NCBI GenBank assembly: GCA_964635325.1
Contig: CAZWOL010000089.1
Coordinates: forward strand, 1 to 7,805
DNA: 7,805 nt
DNA from: BOG-1112 sp964635325
GTDB lineage: Bacteria; Bdellovibrionota_B; Oligoflexia; Oligoflexales; Bog-1112
Direction of reading: 5' to 3'
Shown here: in pieces, positions 7,049-7,805 of the stretch
How the letters are laid out: every line of letters begins with the position of its first letter
Numbering within the stretch: the first letter of the stretch is position 1
Made by a program: the position numbers and the translations under genes
Notes under the pieces: model-generated
What the model was told of the DNA's origin: nothing
The model's database searches: none
Seen by the model: only the letters and a program-made list of their open reading frames with translations

Positions 7049-7289
7049 CAACTTGCGCCATATTCATACGCATGACATCGCTACTCATCGCAAAGGTCAC
7101 TACCAAGTGGATGTTCGACACTTTGACGAAAATGATTGCCGTCGCAAAAAATATTTGAATACGCTGTTGCAAAGATTTCGCAAGGATGGAAGCCACATAT
7201 TTCATACAGCAGAGAACCTGGTTGCTCGACATGGTTTCTTTGCCATTCGAAAGCTCTGGCTACTGCGAAGACAGGCGGATAATCGTTGA
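7049..7289 (+). pseudogene. Orphan C-terminal fragment of a second replication/transposase-like gene (repeat copy 2)
   Basis: This frame encodes about 80 residues that match the last 80 of the 527-aa protein, from LRHIHTHD to the stop, with 12 differences (for example Phe to Val and Arg to Lys) and no gaps. It covers only the second half of the IS21-like C-terminal domain. The YSVP segment and the whole primase part are absent, and the upstream DNA (6792-7048) shows no similarity I can see. The pattern of many silent changes means it came from a diverged, formerly functional relative, not a very recent duplication of the neighbour. No ribosome binding site or good start is evident, so it is probably not a gene. 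Its stop lies one base before the stop codon of the minus-strand kinase gene. Confidence 0.8.
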
Positions 7290-7290
7290 C

Positions 7291-7737
7291 CTACATATCT
7301 TTAATGCCGTACAACTCGCGAACTTCTGTCGCTAACTGAGAAGCTGTAGGTCTGAGCGAAGGATCATTAGCGATAATTCGCTTAAGAAGGTCTTTTTCAG
7401 GTTGAGTCCAATGAGCACTATCTTGCACATAACTTTCGAGCTCGCGCATATCCGTGAGCATTGGAAAATTATCTTTTTTTTCCCGCAAGACGATCATGCA
7501 AATTCCCAACCTGCGAATGTCCTCTGCTTTAGGATAATCGCTTGCTGGTCGACTCCCCCCATAGTCGATGACCCTTGTCCTTCCTAGACTATCAACAAGC
7601 AAATTATCAGGTTTAATGTCAGCATGAACCAAATCTACCGAATGAAGTGCAGCAAGAGCATCAAACGCACCAGCCAGCATTCTTGCCTGTTCTTTCGCAG
7701 AGTCTACTCGTACCTTACTCCAATCTGTTGGCAACAC
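7291..7737 (-). CDS. Ser/Thr kinase C-lobe, N-terminally truncated or compact
   Basis: The frame from a GTG at 7737 encodes 148 aa. HADIKPDN (38-45) is the catalytic loop, with catalytic Asp40, Lys42 and Asn45. DYG (58-60) replaces DFG with its metal-binding Asp58. D73 in DIRRLG is the helix-F Asp, and R129 in DPSLRPTA is the conserved late Arg. The loop is HAD, not HRD, so it is a non-RD type. DYG to helix F spans only 15 residues and no APE is visible, so the activation segment is far shorter than usual. The N-lobe (Gly loop, ATP-binding Lys, helix C Glu) is missing. The frame continues upstream to a TAG at 7782-7780 with kinase-like residues (SRYYTATEV) but no normal start. It is therefore a truncated gene, a frameshifted gene continuing past the window, or a pseudogene. 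The kinase fold assignment is firm; activity is doubtful. Confidence 0.75.
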   Translation of the reverse strand: MLPTDWSKVRVDSAKEQARMLAGAFDALAALHSVDLVHADIKPDNLLVDSLGRTRVIDYGGSRPASDYPKAEDIRRLGICMIVLREKKDNFPMLTDMRELESYVQDSAHWTQPEKDLLKRIIANDPSLRPTASQLATEVRELYGIKDM

Positions 7738-7805
7738 CTCAGTGGCTGTATAATAACGCGAATTCGATGAACTAAGGTGCTAGTGCAAGTCTAGCCGAGT
7801 CGTTC

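Noticed and set aside
6781..7158. 125-codon plus-strand frame running into repeat copy 2
   Set aside because: It reads copy 2 in a different frame from the one matching the replication-like protein and overlaps the start of the 294-aa gene; codon-level similarity supports only the other frame.

Overview
The window looks like an accessory region of a moderately AT-rich Gram-negative bacterium, probably host-associated. Four of the protein products start with clear or likely Sec signal peptides, most genes resemble no family I recognise, and one gene encodes the C-lobe of a eukaryotic-type Ser/Thr kinase. No sequence here fixes the genus. The link to a protist- or amoeba-associated bacterium is inference only.

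Left part (1-3624, minus strand): three tightly packed genes run right to left as a probable operon. They encode a 391-aa exported protein (3624-2449), a 426-aa exported helix-rich protein (2425-1145), and an exported protein of more than 384 aa with a Pro-rich middle and a coiled coil (1154 to beyond base 1). The last two overlap by 10 bp. The third has no stop codon inside the window. A non-coding or decayed stretch (3625-4057) separates the operon from the next module.

Centre (about 4058-5857, plus strand): a long gene whose N-terminal two thirds resembles an archaeo-eukaryotic primase (prim-pol) plus a PriCT-type domain, as in plasmid and phage replication proteins. Its C-terminal third resembles the end of an IS21-type transposase (IstA), without the DDE catalytic core. 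Its 5' end is odd: the open frame and a perfect AGGAGG lie well upstream of the first conventional start, and in-frame stops lie further up.

Right part (5858-7805): the last 241 bp of that gene recur, in the same orientation and without gaps, at 7049-7289 as an orphan fragment. Each copy is met tail-to-tail by a minus-strand gene: a 294-aa exported protein after copy 1 and a truncated or compact kinase after copy 2. This suggests a modular element with a conserved tail followed by variable convergent cargo. The direct repeats could allow loss of the 1,432-bp segment carrying the 294-aa gene. The replication/transposition-like fusion, its duplicated tail and the linked cargo are the best candidates for something undescribed.
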